Assembly: GCF_002868735.1 (NCBI RefSeq)
Contig: NZ_CP025611.1
Coordinates: forward strand, 2,040,501-2,104,500
Direction: 5' to 3'
Source of the DNA: Niveispirillum cyanobacteriorum
GTDB lineage: Bacteria > Pseudomonadota > Alphaproteobacteria > Azospirillales > Azospirillaceae
DNA length: 64,000 nt
The notes beneath the pieces were generated by a model. That model was not told the DNA's origin, did no database searches, and worked only from the letters and a program-made list of their open reading frames with translations. How positions within the stretch are numbered: position 1 is the first letter of the stretch; every line of letters begins with the position of its first letter. Position numbers and translations under genes: made by a program. Shown here in pieces: positions 8,973 through 18,226 of the stretch.

Positions 8973-9656
8973 ATGAAGCCTGTTTCGCGCCGTTCCGTGC
9001 TGGCGGGTCTTGCGGCCGTGCCGGCGGTCCCGACCCTGGCGACGACCACCCAGCCCGCCGTGGATGCGGCCCTGGTCCTGGCCGTCGATGCGTCGGCCAG
9101 CATTGATCAGGGCCTGCTGGATTTCCAATTGCGCGGCCATGCCGCCGCCTTCCGTCACAAGGCGGTGGAGGAAGCCATATCCCGGTCGGGCGGCAACGGC
9201 ATCGCCGTCATGCTGGCACAGTTCGCGGGGCCAGAGACGTTGACCACGCTCGTTCCCTGGCGGGTGCTGAAATCCGGGCGGGACTGCGAGGAGTTTGCCA
9301 CCACCATTGATGCCGCCCCCGGCGTGTTCATGGGCGGATCAACGGCCCTGGGCAGTGCCGTGGTGCAGGCCGTGGCCTTGCTGGATGCCGCCCCCTACCG
9401 AACAGAGAAGCGAACGCTGGATATTGTGTCCAACGGGTTCAGCAATGCTGGCGTCGATCCACGTTCCGCCCGTGGCTATGCCGCCGGGGCCAATGTCACC
9501 GTGAATGGTCTGGCCATCCTGAACGAGTATGACTGGCTGGAAGGCTATTTCGCGGAGAATGTCATTGCGGGGCGGGGGTCGTTCGTCCGCACCGCCAATG
9601 ACCTGAACAGTTTTGCTGGCGTGCTGCTGGGCAAGCTGGTGACGGAGATGGTGTAA
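8973..9656 (+). CDS. DUF1194 (von Willebrand A-like) secreted protein
   Basis: A 227-residue protein with an N-terminal export signal that contains RRSVLAGLAAVPAVP, possibly Tat-dependent. The mature part matches DUF1194, a family with a von Willebrand factor A-like fold. The metal-ion-dependent adhesion motif DASASI lies near residue 38 and a GGSTALGSAV segment in the middle. Such proteins are widespread in alphaproteobacteria and have no agreed role. It starts 26 bases after mutY and may be co-transcribed with it; a strong terminator follows. Confidence 0.85.
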   Translation: MKPVSRRSVLAGLAAVPAVPTLATTTQPAVDAALVLAVDASASIDQGLLDFQLRGHAAAFRHKAVEEAISRSGGNGIAVMLAQFAGPETLTTLVPWRVLKSGRDCEEFATTIDAAPGVFMGGSTALGSAVVQAVALLDAAPYRTEKRTLDIVSNGFSNAGVDPRSARGYAAGANVTVNGLAILNEYDWLEGYFAENVIAGRGSFVRTANDLNSFAGVLLGKLVTEMV

Positions 9657-9662
9657 AACAAA

Positions 9663-9692
9663 ACCGGGGCGGGTTTTCACACCCGCCCCGGT
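9663..9692. terminator. Bidirectional intrinsic terminator
   Basis: A perfect 12-bp stem (ACCGGGGCGGGT at 9663-9674, complement at 9681-9692) has a 6-base loop and T-rich sequence outside it on both strands. It separates the DUF1194 gene from the convergent TerC gene. Confidence 0.92.
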
Positions 9693-9715
9693 CTGTTTGT
9701 ACCCCGAACCGGCGA

Positions 9716-10705
9716 TTATGCCTGCTTTTCAGCCGACTGACCGCGCGTCTTATACAGCGAGTAGAACACGCCCGCCGCCAGAAGACCGAAGGTCACGGAC
9801 AGCGAAATGGCGGGGTCCAGCTTTCCATAGATCTGGTTCCAGAAGATCTTGCCACCGATGAACACCAGCACCACAGCCAGCGCATACTTCAGATAGTGGA
9901 AGCGGTGGACCATGGCGGCCAGCGCAAAGTACAGCGCGCGCAGACCCAGGATGGCGAAGATATTGCTGGTATAGACGATGAACGGGTCGGTCGTGATGGC
10001 GAAGATGGCGGGCACGCTGTCCACCGCGAACACGATGTCGGCAAATTCCACCATCAGCAGGGCCAGGAACAAAGGCGTGGCCCAGCGCACAACCTTGCCC
10101 GTCTTGGGGTCCGGCTGCTTCACGAAGAAGGCGTTGCCATGCAGTTCATTGGTGACGCGCATGCGGCGGCGCAGGAAGCGGACCATGGCATTGTCTTCCA
10201 TGGACTGTTCCTTATCACCCATGAACAGCATCTTCACGCCGGTCAGGATCAGAAAGCCGCCGAAGATGTACAGCAGCCAGTCAAATTCGGTCACCAGGGC
10301 GGCACCCAGGCCGATCATGATGCCGCGCAGCACGATGACGCCCAGGATACCCCAGAACAGCACCCGATGCTGATAGAGGCGCGGGATCGCGAAATAGCCG
10401 AAAATCAGCGAGATAACGAAGACGTTATCCATGGCCAGCGCCTTTTCCAGCGCAAAGCCCGTGAAATACTGCATGCCCGGCGTCGGACCCAGATACCACC
10501 AGACCCAGCCGCCGAAGGCCGCCGCGATGGCGATATAGAGGGCGGACAGCACAAGGCTCTCCTTCACCCCGATCTCATGGTCGTTCTTGTTCAGAACGCC
10601 AAGATCGAAGACCAGAAGAGCAATGACGATAGAGATGAAAACCAGCCAGAGCCAGAGGGCCTTGCCCAGAACCGGCTCAAGCATGATCGTGGCGAGAAAC
10701 TCCAT
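9716..10705 (-). CDS. TerC family membrane protein (Alx-like, long form)
   Basis: A 329-residue TerC family protein with about nine membrane segments. It has the N-terminal IALLVFDLGVLNK and the motif ALAMDNVFVISLIFGYF followed by VEFADIVFAVDSVPAIFAI, whose acidic residues form the likely metal site. The architecture matches Alx of E. coli, a manganese exporter induced at alkaline pH and by manganese. I looked for a yybP-ykoY manganese riboswitch upstream and saw no convincing match. It is convergent with the DUF1194 gene. The substrate is inferred from the family. Confidence 0.92.
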   Translation of the reverse strand: MEFLATIMLEPVLGKALWLWLVFISIVIALLVFDLGVLNKNDHEIGVKESLVLSALYIAIAAAFGGWVWWYLGPTPGMQYFTGFALEKALAMDNVFVISLIFGYFAIPRLYQHRVLFWGILGVIVLRGIMIGLGAALVTEFDWLLYIFGGFLILTGVKMLFMGDKEQSMEDNAMVRFLRRRMRVTNELHGNAFFVKQPDPKTGKVVRWATPLFLALLMVEFADIVFAVDSVPAIFAITTDPFIVYTSNIFAILGLRALYFALAAMVHRFHYLKYALAVVLVFIGGKIFWNQIYGKLDPAISLSVTFGLLAAGVFYSLYKTRGQSAEKQA

Positions 10706-10833
10706 GGGAGTGCCTCCAATAGATCAGCCGAGTGCTTGCGTCAGCGACGAGGGTTCTATCCGACATCGCAGCCAACGCCTTGGCTGCCAGAGGGGCCCGG
10801 ATGTGGCCAGATGTAGGATGGGCTTTTTGGCCT

Positions 10834-11610
10834 TCAAGGGGTGCGATGCAAAATTTCTCGCACCTTCGCGATGCGTGCAAAACGGAAGAAGGCAATGATA
10901 GCCGCCAGTTCCAGGCCATACAGGCCGAACACCCAATAGCCCTTCAGGATGAAGTACCGGAACAGATTGATGGGGAATTCCGTCATGGCCCGGAAGGCGC
11001 CATACCGCCGGCCCTTGCCCCGCGTCACGATCTCTTCCGCCTGCGCTGTGGAGTAACGGTTCAGCTTGGCGATCAGGTCGCCATGATCACGAATGGAATA
11101 ATGCGCGATGATCGGCGACAAGCTACCGACCCTGCCGCTGTGCATTTCAACCGCGTCATGGGTGGCGCTGTCGGCGAAACGGCCATGGCGGCGGTCATAA
11201 AGCCGGATGTAATTGTGCCGCGGAGCGAACCGGTGGGGTTGCTTCTGTCCGGCCAGGGTCATGACGGTCTGGATGCGGTAGCCCTGCAAGGCCGGCTGCC
11301 CGTTTGAGAACAAGGCACGCACGGCCCCTTCCAATGCGGGTTCCGGCACCTCGTCCGCGTCCAGGTTTAACAGCCAGTCATGCCGGCACTGTTCCTCGGC
11401 AAAGCGCTTCTGCGGGCCATAACCGGGCCAGTCATGATGGATGACCTTGGCACCCAGCGACCGCGCCAGGTCCTGCGTGCCATCGGTACTGCCGCTATCC
11501 ACCACCAGCACCTCATCCACCCAGTCGCGGACGGACAGGATAACGGGGCCGATGCGGTCGGCCTCGTTCAGGGCGATGATGAAGACGGAAAGGGGAAGTT
11601 TCCCGCTCAT
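10834..11610 (-). CDS. Family 2 glycosyltransferase (LPS core WaaE/KdtX-like)
   Basis: A 258-residue GT-A fold glycosyltransferase. The N-terminus has [20 protein letters not shown], then [14 protein letters not shown] and a DxD-like metal site in [14 protein letters not shown]. The C-terminal part has an amphipathic/hydrophobic region ([20 protein letters not shown]) that would attach it to the inner membrane. The pattern fits the WaaE/KdtX group, which adds a hexose to the lipopolysaccharide inner core, but the sugar cannot be read here. Its start overlaps the ispH stop by 4 bases (ATGA), so translation is probably coupled with ispH. Confidence 0.88.
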   Translation of the reverse strand: MSGKLPLSVFIIALNEADRIGPVILSVRDWVDEVLVVDSGSTDGTQDLARSLGAKVIHHDWPGYGPQKRFAEEQCRHDWLLNLDADEVPEPALEGAVRALFSNGQPALQGYRIQTVMTLAGQKQPHRFAPRHNYIRLYDRRHGRFADSATHDAVEMHSGRVGSLSPIIAHYSIRDHGDLIAKLNRYSTAQAEEIVTRGKGRRYGAFRAMTEFPINLFRYFILKGYWVFGLYGLELAAIIAFFRFARIAKVREILHRTP

Positions 11611-12578
11611 TCCGCGGCCAGAATCCTCGGCAGCTTGAAGATCACATTCTCCGTGGCGGTCACAACCTCCTCCACAGTCACGGTGAAACGTTCGCGCAGT
11701 GCCGCCAGCACCTCGTCCACCAGCACCTCCGGGGCGGACGCGCCCGCCGTAATGCCGAGCGTGCGGACCTTGGACAGGCGGTCCCAGTCGATCTGGGCCG
11801 CGCGCTGCACCAGCATGGCGCGGGTGCAGCCATGGGCGCGCGCCACCTCCACCAACCGGACGGAATTGGAGGAATTAGGCGCACCCAGCACCAGCAGGGC
11901 GTCGGCGCGCGGAGCGATGGCCTTCACCGCGCCCTGCCGGTTTGTGGTGGCGTAGCAGATATCTTCGCGCTTCGGCCCGGAAATGCTGGGGAACCGGTCG
12001 CGCAGCGCATCGACGATGGCGCCGGTATCATCCACCGACAGGGTGGTCTGGGTGGCAAAGGCCAGATTGTCGGGATCATCGACCGTCAGGCCGGCCACAT
12101 CTTCCACCGTCTCCACCAACTTCACCGCCCCCGGCGGCAACTGGCCGATGGTGCCCACCACCTCCGGATGGCCGGCATGGCCGATGAGCAGGACGGTGCG
12201 CCCAGCCTCATGGTGATGCTCGGCCTCGCGATGCACCTTGGAGACGAGCGGACAGGTGGCGTCCACATAGATCATGTTGCGGCGCTGCGCCTCGGCGGGA
12301 ATCGCCTTGGGCACGCCATGGGCGGAGAAGACGACGGGCCGGTCGTCCGGCACCTCGTCCAGTTCCTTGACGAACACCGCCCCCTTGGCCTCCAGGCTTT
12401 CCACCACGAAGCGGTTATGCACGATCTCATGCCGGACATAGACCGGGGCACCAAACTTCTTCAGTGCCGTTTCCACGATCTGGATGGCCCGGTCCACCCC
12501 GGCACAGAAGCCGCGCGGCGCCGCCAGCAGCACATGCAGGGGCGGAAGCGGGGCGGAGGGGGCGATAATGTCGGCCAT
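11607..12578 (-). CDS. ispH: 4-hydroxy-3-methylbut-2-enyl diphosphate reductase IspH
   Basis: A 323-residue iron-sulfur enzyme that catalyses the last step of the MEP pathway, converting HMBPP to IPP and DMAPP. The three cluster ligands are visible: Cys25 in PRGFCAGV, Cys109 in DATCPLV and Cys208 in [11 protein letters not shown]. The catalytic Glu/His environment (HEIVHN and HAGHPEV) and the GAPNSSNS phosphate loop are intact. I chose the ATG at 12578 (MADIIAP), because the 35 residues encoded upstream of it do not resemble the family. It overlaps the downstream glycosyltransferase gene by 4 bases. Confidence 0.96.
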   Translation of the reverse strand: MADIIAPSAPLPPLHVLLAAPRGFCAGVDRAIQIVETALKKFGAPVYVRHEIVHNRFVVESLEAKGAVFVKELDEVPDDRPVVFSAHGVPKAIPAEAQRRNMIYVDATCPLVSKVHREAEHHHEAGRTVLLIGHAGHPEVVGTIGQLPPGAVKLVETVEDVAGLTVDDPDNLAFATQTTLSVDDTGAIVDALRDRFPSISGPKREDICYATTNRQGAVKAIAPRADALLVLGAPNSSNSVRLVEVARAHGCTRAMLVQRAAQIDWDRLSKVRTLGITAGASAPEVLVDEVLAALRERFTVTVEEVVTATENVIFKLPRILAAE

Positions 12579-12721
12579 GGTGATGGGGGTGTCCCTGTCG
12601 ATACGTGTCAGTGCCGGGTGCCACGCTTGCGCGGCTGGGTGCCCACCTATATTGTCGCAACCCGGCGTGTGGGAAGGTGCCATTCAATTGACATGGTCGC
12701 CGCCCATTCATGTCCCGGTGA

Positions 12722-13288
12722 ATGGAAGTGAACGGACGTTTGATGACCAGCCCCATGATGACCACCCGGCCCAACCATAGCCCGGTTCTGCACGTCAGGA
12801 AAGAAGCCCGCCGCTGGACCCTGGCCGCTCTTGCCGGCATGGGTATGCTTGCCGCCCTGGCCGGATGCGCCGAAAACGACCATATGGCGGCCGGCTGCCC
12901 CAATGTCGGCGTGCTGCGCGATGCCGGGACCCTGCGCACCGATCAGGGTGTGGCCATCCTGTCGGGCATCCTGGCCAATTGCGGCTATGACGATACGTCC
13001 GTCACCATCGCCGCCAACGTGATGATCACGGCGCGGGCCAATGAGGGTGCATCGGGCGGCACCATCCCCGTCACCTATTTCGTGGCCGTTACCGACCCGA
13101 ACCGCAACATCCTGTCCAAGAAGACCTTCACCACCAGCGTGACGGTCGGCAGTGACACGCAGGAGACCCTGACCCAGGTCATCCCCGTGCCGAAGACCAT
13201 GGATGCCCGCTGGTTTGAAGTGCTGGTCGGGTTCCAGTTGACACCGGAGCAAGTGGCGGCCAACCGTAACACCAATGAAGGCCGGTAA
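12722..13288 (+). CDS. Predicted lipoprotein of unknown function
   Basis: A 188-residue protein with a lipobox (LAALAGC) at about residues 43-49 after a positively charged segment, so it is probably an outer- or inner-membrane lipoprotein. The mature region has two further cysteines (GCPNVGVL and ANCGYDD) that could form a disulfide, and a predicted beta-rich domain (VTIAANVMITARAN, IPVTYFVAVTDPNR). I do not recognise the family; similar uncharacterised lipoproteins occur in Rhodospirillales. The start at 12722 is uncertain: an ATG at 12743 would give a shorter, more typical signal peptide. It stands alone, divergent from ispH and upstream of the gcv riboswitch. Confidence 0.75.
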   Translation: MEVNGRLMTSPMMTTRPNHSPVLHVRKEARRWTLAALAGMGMLAALAGCAENDHMAAGCPNVGVLRDAGTLRTDQGVAILSGILANCGYDDTSVTIAANVMITARANEGASGGTIPVTYFVAVTDPNRNILSKKTFTTSVTVGSDTQETLTQVIPVPKTMDARWFEVLVGFQLTPEQVAANRNTNEGR

Positions 13289-13324
13289 GCGTATCGCGCA
13301 GGGTCACACCTGCGCGACTTTACA

Positions 13325-13352
13325 TTGACAGCAGCGGCGCAAAGCGTAGTTT
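13325..13352 (+). promoter_or_regulatory. Promoter of the glycine cleavage operon
   Basis: A perfect -35 box TTGACA (13325-13330) with a 16-base spacer to TAGTTT (13347-13352). Transcription would start about 20 bases before the first glycine aptamer. Confidence 0.65.
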
Positions 13353-13375
13353 GGCGCCGTTCAGCCGACGACCCC

Positions 13376-13580
13376 ATGCGGGAGAGACTGGGACCTGGAA
13401 ACAGGATACCAGCGCCGAAGGAGCAACCGCCCCCGGAAACTCTCAGGCAAAAGGACCGCGAAGGGTAGGCACATCTGGAAAGCAGGCGGGTCCGGTTTGC
13501 CGGGCCGACAGCCCACCGACGGAGTAAGTGGACGCCGAATGGCGACGCGAATCTCTCAGGGGCCAGGACAGAGGGGGGCA
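13376..13580 (+). ncRNA. Tandem glycine riboswitch
   Basis: Two glycine aptamers in series. The first spans about 13378-13459, opening with GCGGGAGAGAC and closing with CTCTCAGGCAAAAGGACCGC. The second covers roughly 13472-13577, with the matching ATCTCTCAGGGGCCAGGACAGAGG. These are the hallmark sequences of the gcvT element. It lies directly upstream of gcvT and in known cases turns on glycine cleavage when glycine is abundant, with the tandem aptamers acting together. No intrinsic terminator is obvious between the second aptamer and gcvT, so control may be at translation initiation; that is inference. Confidence 0.95.
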
Positions 13581-13639
13581 ACCGCCGCGGGGACGATCCC
13601 CGTGACGGGTGAAACCTGTCCTGATGGGAGTGCCCCACC

Positions 13640-14758
13640 TTGGGTGACACCAGCCTGCTGCGTACGCCGCTTTACGATCTGCATGTGGAACTGGGCGCTA
13701 AAATGGTGCCATTCGCCGGCTATGACATGCCGGTGCAATATCCGCTGGGCGTACTGAAGGAACATCTGCATACCCGCACCCGCGCCGGCCTGTTCGATGT
13801 GTCCCATATGGGGCAGGTCCGTCTGCGGGGTGCCAGCATCGACGCCGTGATCCAGGCGCTGGAAGCGCTGGTGCCGGGCGATATCGCGGCCCTGGCGCCG
13901 GGTCGCATCCGCTACACCATGTTCACCAATGATGAAGGCGGCATCCTGGATGACCTGATGGTCACCCGGTTCGAGGATCACCTGTATGTGGTGATCAATG
14001 CTGGCTGCAAGGTTGAAGACCTCGCGCATCTGAAGGCCGGGCTGCCTGCCGATATCAGCATCGATTACCTGGGCGATGATGCCGGCCTGCTGGCCCTGCA
14101 GGGGCCGGAGGCGGTATCCGTCATGGCCCGCCTGCTGCCCCAGGCGGCGACGATGGGTTTCATGAGCGCGCGCAGCGCCATGATCGACGGCATTCCGGTA
14201 CAGATCAGCCGGTCCGGTTACACCGGTGAAGACGGGTACGAGATCAGCGTGGGTGCGGCGGATGCCGAGAAGTTGGCCCGCCTGATCCTGGCCCAGGACG
14301 GGGTGGAGGCGATCGGCCTGGGTGCCCGCGATTCGCTGCGCCTCGAGGCCGGCCTGTGCCTTTATGGCCATGATATCGACACCACCACCAACCCGGTGGA
14401 AGCAGCCCTGACCTGGACCATCTCCAAGCGCCGCAAGACCGATGGCGGCTTCCCCGGTGCTTCCGTGGTTCAGGCGCAACTGGCCGGCGGCCCGGCCCGC
14501 AAGCGCGTGGGCATCCTGCCCGAAGGCAAGGCCCCGGCGCGCGAGCATACCGAAATCCAGGACCTGTCCGGCAACCGTATCGGAGAAATCACCAGCGGCG
14601 GCTTCGGCCCCACCGCCGGCGGCCCCGTCGCCATGGGCTATGTCGATGCCGGCTCCGCCGCTGTCGGCACGCCGGTTCAACTGATCGTCCGCGGCAAGGC
14701 GCTGCCGGCCAAGGTGGCCGCCATGCCGTTCGCACCGCACCGTTATTTCAAGGGCTGA
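13640..14758 (+). CDS. gcvT: Aminomethyltransferase, glycine cleavage T protein
   Basis: A 372-residue tetrahydrofolate-dependent aminomethyltransferase that releases ammonia from the aminomethyl-lipoyl H protein and makes 5,10-methylene-THF. Family features include LYDLHVELGAKMVPFAGYDM at the N-terminus, LFDVSHMGQ, the folate-site region with SRSGYTGEDGYE, and GLGARDSLRLEAGL. The start is a TTG at 13640; it is the only start that gives the complete family N-terminus, because the ATG at 13624 is out of frame. It is the first gene of the riboswitch-controlled operon with gcvH, gcvPA and gcvPB. Confidence 0.95.
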   Translation: MGDTSLLRTPLYDLHVELGAKMVPFAGYDMPVQYPLGVLKEHLHTRTRAGLFDVSHMGQVRLRGASIDAVIQALEALVPGDIAALAPGRIRYTMFTNDEGGILDDLMVTRFEDHLYVVINAGCKVEDLAHLKAGLPADISIDYLGDDAGLLALQGPEAVSVMARLLPQAATMGFMSARSAMIDGIPVQISRSGYTGEDGYEISVGAADAEKLARLILAQDGVEAIGLGARDSLRLEAGLCLYGHDIDTTTNPVEAALTWTISKRRKTDGGFPGASVVQAQLAGGPARKRVGILPEGKAPAREHTEIQDLSGNRIGEITSGGFGPTAGGPVAMGYVDAGSAAVGTPVQLIVRGKALPAKVAAMPFAPHRYFKG

Positions 14759-14800
14759 AGCCCCTCCATCCAACGTTATCCCCAAACGAAAGACCGACCC

Positions 14801-15172
14801 ATGACCATCCGTTTCACCAAGGACCATGAGTGGATCAAGCTGGACGGCGGCGTCGCCACCGTCGGCATCACCGATTATGCCCAGAATGCGCTGGGTGATG
14901 TGGTTTTCGTCGAGGTGCCCGATGCCGGCAAGGTGCTGGAACAGGGCAAGGATGCCGCCGTGGTCGAATCGGTAAAGGCCGCTTCGGAAATCTATGCCCC
15001 CGTCGATGGTACGGTTCTGGAGGGCAACGCCGCCCTGGGTGACGATCCGTCGCTGGTCAACACCGCGCCGGAGGGTGACGGCTGGTTCTTCAAGATGTCG
15101 ATCAAGGACATGGCGCAGTTCGAGGCACTGATGGATGCCGACGCCTACAAGTCCTTCACCGAGGGGCTGTGA
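14801..15172 (+). CDS. gcvH: Glycine cleavage system H protein
   Basis: A 123-residue lipoyl carrier that shuttles the aminomethyl group between P and T proteins. The lipoylated lysine is about residue 59 in [17 protein letters not shown]. The N-terminal [11 protein letters not shown] and the [16 protein letters not shown] segment are typical. It lies 42 bases after gcvT with a short spacer and overlaps the gcvPA start (TGATG). Standard length, no oddities. Confidence 0.97.
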   Translation: MTIRFTKDHEWIKLDGGVATVGITDYAQNALGDVVFVEVPDAGKVLEQGKDAAVVESVKAASEIYAPVDGTVLEGNAALGDDPSLVNTAPEGDGWFFKMSIKDMAQFEALMDADAYKSFTEGL

Positions 15173-16518
15173 TGCGTTACCTGCCGCTGACCGATGCCGA
15201 CCGTTCGTCCATGCTGGCCACCATCGGGGTGGACAGCGTGGATGCCCTGTTCCGTGACGTGCCCGACCATGCCAAGCTGCCGGGCAAGATCGCGGGCCTG
15301 CCCGACCATATGGGTGAGCTGGCCGTGGAACGCCACCTTTCGCGCCTGGCGGCCAAGAATGTCACGGCATCGACCGTGCCATTTTTTGTCGGGGCCGGGG
15401 CGTACAAGCACCATGTCCCCGCCTCGGTCGATCAGATCCTGCTGCGCGGTGAGTTTCTGACCAGCTACACGCCGTATCAGCCGGAAGTGACGCAGGGCAC
15501 GCTGCAATATCTGTTCGAATTCCAGACGCAGGTGGCGCTGCTGACCGGCATGGATGTGGCCAACGCCTCTATGTATGACGGCGCAACGGGTACGGCGGAA
15601 GCCGTCCTGATGGCCGCACGCGTCAACAAGCGTAACAAAGTGATCCTGTCCGGCGGTCTGCATCCGCATTACCGCGAAGTGGTGGAAACCACCTGCGGCA
15701 TCATGGGCATGGATATCCGCGCCCAGGCCCCGGATTGGAAGAATGCCGAGGATCTGGCCGCATTGCTGGACGCGGAGACCTCCTGCGTCGTGGTTCAGAC
15801 CCCGTCGCTGTTCGGCCATCTGCGCGACTTCACGGCGCTCTGCGATGCCGCCCACGCCAAGGGCGTGATGGTCATCGTGGTGGTGACGGAGGTTGTGTCG
15901 CTGGGCCTGCTCCCCTCCCCCGGTTCCATGGGGGCCGATATCGTCGTGTGCGAGGGGCAGAGCATCGGCAATGGCCTGAATTTCGGCGGGCCTTATGTCG
16001 GCTTGTTCGCCACCCGCGACAAGTTTGTGCGCCAGATGCCGGGCCGCCTGTGCGGTCAGACGGTGGATGCTGATGGCAAGCGCGGTTTCGTGCTGACGCT
16101 CTCAACGCGTGAACAGCATATCCGTCGCGAAAAGGCGACGTCGAACATCTGCACCAATTCCGGCCTGTGTGCCCTGGCCTTCACCATCCACCTGTCGCTG
16201 TTGGGCGAACAGGGGCTGGTTGGCCTTGCCCGCATCAACCACGCCAATGCCGTGACGCTGGCCGACAAGCTGTCGGGCATTAAGGGTGTCAGCGTCGTCA
16301 ATGACGGGTTCTTCAACGAGTTCACCGTGAAGCTGCCCAAGAAAGCGGCCAAAATCGTGTCCAAGCTGGCGGCCAAGGACATCCTGGCCGGCGTGCCGGT
16401 CAGCCGCCTGTACCCCGACGTTGAAGGGCTGGACGATCTGCTGCTGATCGCCGCGACGGAGATCAACAGCGTTGAAGATATGGACGCGCTGGTGCGCGGC
16501 CTGGAGGAGGTTCTCTGA
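15172..16518 (+). CDS. gcvPA: Glycine dehydrogenase (decarboxylating) subunit 1
   Basis: A 448-residue N-terminal half of the split P protein, which with gcvPB decarboxylates glycine and loads the aminomethyl group on lipoyl-GcvH. Motifs include [30 protein letters not shown] and [14 protein letters not shown], plus the glycine-rich [21 protein letters not shown] region. The ATG at 15172 overlaps the gcvH stop, and the stop overlaps the gcvPB start, so the three genes are translationally coupled. A two-gene P protein is typical of several alphaproteobacteria. Confidence 0.95.
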   Translation: MRYLPLTDADRSSMLATIGVDSVDALFRDVPDHAKLPGKIAGLPDHMGELAVERHLSRLAAKNVTASTVPFFVGAGAYKHHVPASVDQILLRGEFLTSYTPYQPEVTQGTLQYLFEFQTQVALLTGMDVANASMYDGATGTAEAVLMAARVNKRNKVILSGGLHPHYREVVETTCGIMGMDIRAQAPDWKNAEDLAALLDAETSCVVVQTPSLFGHLRDFTALCDAAHAKGVMVIVVVTEVVSLGLLPSPGSMGADIVVCEGQSIGNGLNFGGPYVGLFATRDKFVRQMPGRLCGQTVDADGKRGFVLTLSTREQHIRREKATSNICTNSGLCALAFTIHLSLLGEQGLVGLARINHANAVTLADKLSGIKGVSVVNDGFFNEFTVKLPKKAAKIVSKLAAKDILAGVPVSRLYPDVEGLDDLLLIAATEINSVEDMDALVRGLEEVL

Positions 16519-18098
16519 TGGCCATGAACAGCCAGGGTCGCGACAGCACCCCCCATTCCGTGTCGGTTACCGGCGACGTGGTCACCTTTACCGGCAACAA
16601 GGCGCTGCAGCAGGAAGAGGCGCTGATCTTCGAACTGGACAATCCGGGTGCCGTGGGCGTCGACCTGCCGGAACCGGTGACCACCAAGACCCGCCTGGGT
16701 GGCCTGTCCCCCCGCCCCGGCGTCGGCCTGCCGCAGTTGGCCGAGCCCGATGTGGTGCGTCATTACACGCGCCTGAGCCAAAAGAACTTTGCCATCGACA
16801 CGACCATGTACCCGCTGGGTTCGTGCACGATGAAGCATAACCCGCGCCTGAACGAGAAGATGGCCCGTCTGCCGGGCTTCGGCGACATCCACCCGATGCA
16901 GCCGGTTGAAACGGTTCAAGGTGCGCTGGAACTGATCGATCAGCTGGCCTACTGGCTAAAGACGCTGACCGGGATGCCGGCAGTCGCCATGTCGCCGGGG
17001 GCCGGTGCCCATGGCGAACTGTGCGGTCTGATGGCCATCCATGCAGCATTGGATGCGCGCGGTGAAAGCCATCGCCGCCGCGTGCTGGTGCCCGAGTCGG
17101 CCCATGGCACTAACCCGGCCACGGCTGCCTTCTGCGGCTTCACCGTGGACACGATCCCGGCGGAAGAAAATGGCCGCGTCAGTGTCGAGGCGGTGAAGGC
17201 CAAGCTGGGCGACGATGTCGCCTGCATCATGCTGACCAATCCCAATACCTGCGGCCTGTTCGAACCGCAGATCAAGGAAATCGCCGACGCGGTGCATGCA
17301 GCCGGCGGCTATTTCTACTGCGACGGGGCGAATTACAACGCCATCGTCGGACGCGTGCGCCCCGCCGATCTGGGCGTGGACGCCATGCATATCAACCTGC
17401 ACAAGACCTTCTCCACCCCCCATGGCGGTGGTGGTCCGGGTTCCGGCCCGGTGGTCCTGTCCGAGGCCCTGGCCCCCTTTGCACCCCTGCCCTTCGTTGT
17501 GCATGGCAAGGACGGGTTCGACCTGATCGAACATGCCAAGGATGCCGGGAAGGCACAGCCATTTGGCCGCCTGAAGGGCTTCCACGGCCAGATGGGCATG
17601 TTCGTGCGCGCGCTTGCCTACATGCTGTCCCACGGGGCCGATGGGCTGCGTCAGGTGGCATCTGATGCCGTCCTGAACGCCAACTATGTGCTGGCCAGCC
17701 TGAAGGATGTCATGTCGGCCTCGTTCGAAGGTCCGTGCATGCATGAGGCGCTGTTCGATGATCGCTTCCTAAAGGGCACCGGCGTCACGCCGCTGGACTT
17801 CGCCAAGGCGATGATCGACGAGGGCTACCACCCGATGACCATGTATTTCCCCCTGGTCGTCCATGGTGCCCTGCTGATCGAGCCGACGGAGACGGAGAGC
17901 AAGCGGACGCTGGATCAGTTCATCGGGACCATGCGGCACCTGGCGCAAAAGGCCATTGCCGGCGATCTGGCCCATTTCCAGGCCGCCCCCCGCCTGACCC
18001 CGCGCAAGCGGCTGGACGAAACCCAGGCGGCCCGCAAGCCGGTGCTGCGCTGGGTGAAGCCCGCGCCGCAGGCTGTGGTGGCGCAGGCGGCCGAGTAA
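16518..18098 (+). CDS. gcvPB: Glycine dehydrogenase (decarboxylating) subunit 2
   Basis: A 526-residue PLP-binding half of the split glycine dehydrogenase. The PLP lysine is about residue 296 in HINLHKTFSTPHGGGGPG. Other family landmarks are TTMYPLGSCTMKHNPRLNE, SPGAGAHGELCG and ESAHGTNPATA. Its start overlaps the gcvPA stop by 1 base. It is the last gene of the operon; a strong terminator follows within 20 bases. The C-terminal 40 residues are rich in Ala, Lys and Arg and are probably variable. Confidence 0.96.
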   Translation: MAMNSQGRDSTPHSVSVTGDVVTFTGNKALQQEEALIFELDNPGAVGVDLPEPVTTKTRLGGLSPRPGVGLPQLAEPDVVRHYTRLSQKNFAIDTTMYPLGSCTMKHNPRLNEKMARLPGFGDIHPMQPVETVQGALELIDQLAYWLKTLTGMPAVAMSPGAGAHGELCGLMAIHAALDARGESHRRRVLVPESAHGTNPATAAFCGFTVDTIPAEENGRVSVEAVKAKLGDDVACIMLTNPNTCGLFEPQIKEIADAVHAAGGYFYCDGANYNAIVGRVRPADLGVDAMHINLHKTFSTPHGGGGPGSGPVVLSEALAPFAPLPFVVHGKDGFDLIEHAKDAGKAQPFGRLKGFHGQMGMFVRALAYMLSHGADGLRQVASDAVLNANYVLASLKDVMSASFEGPCMHEALFDDRFLKGTGVTPLDFAKAMIDEGYHPMTMYFPLVVHGALLIEPTETESKRTLDQFIGTMRHLAQKAIAGDLAHFQAAPRLTPRKRLDETQAARKPVLRWVKPAPQAVVAQAAE

Positions 18099-18111
18099 TC
18101 CTGTTGCGTGC

Positions 18112-18153
18112 AACGGCCGCTGGTCCCCTTAAAGGGAATCCAGCGGCCGTTTT
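18112..18153 (+). terminator. Intrinsic terminator of the gcv operon
   Basis: A perfect 12-bp stem (AACGGCCGCTGG at 18112-18123, complement 18140-18151) contains a further inner pairing (TCCC/GGGA) and is followed by TTTT. Confidence 0.9.
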
Positions 18154-18226
18154 CGCGTCACCTTTATTTCATACCCATGAAGTCATCGCGTGATTTAGGG
18201 CACGGAGCAGCGTATATTCTGCCTCC

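Noticed and set aside
10706-10833. Possible yybP-ykoY manganese riboswitch before the Alx-like TerC gene.
   Set aside because: The conserved sequence blocks of that riboswitch could not be found on the reverse strand here, nor before the other two TerC genes.
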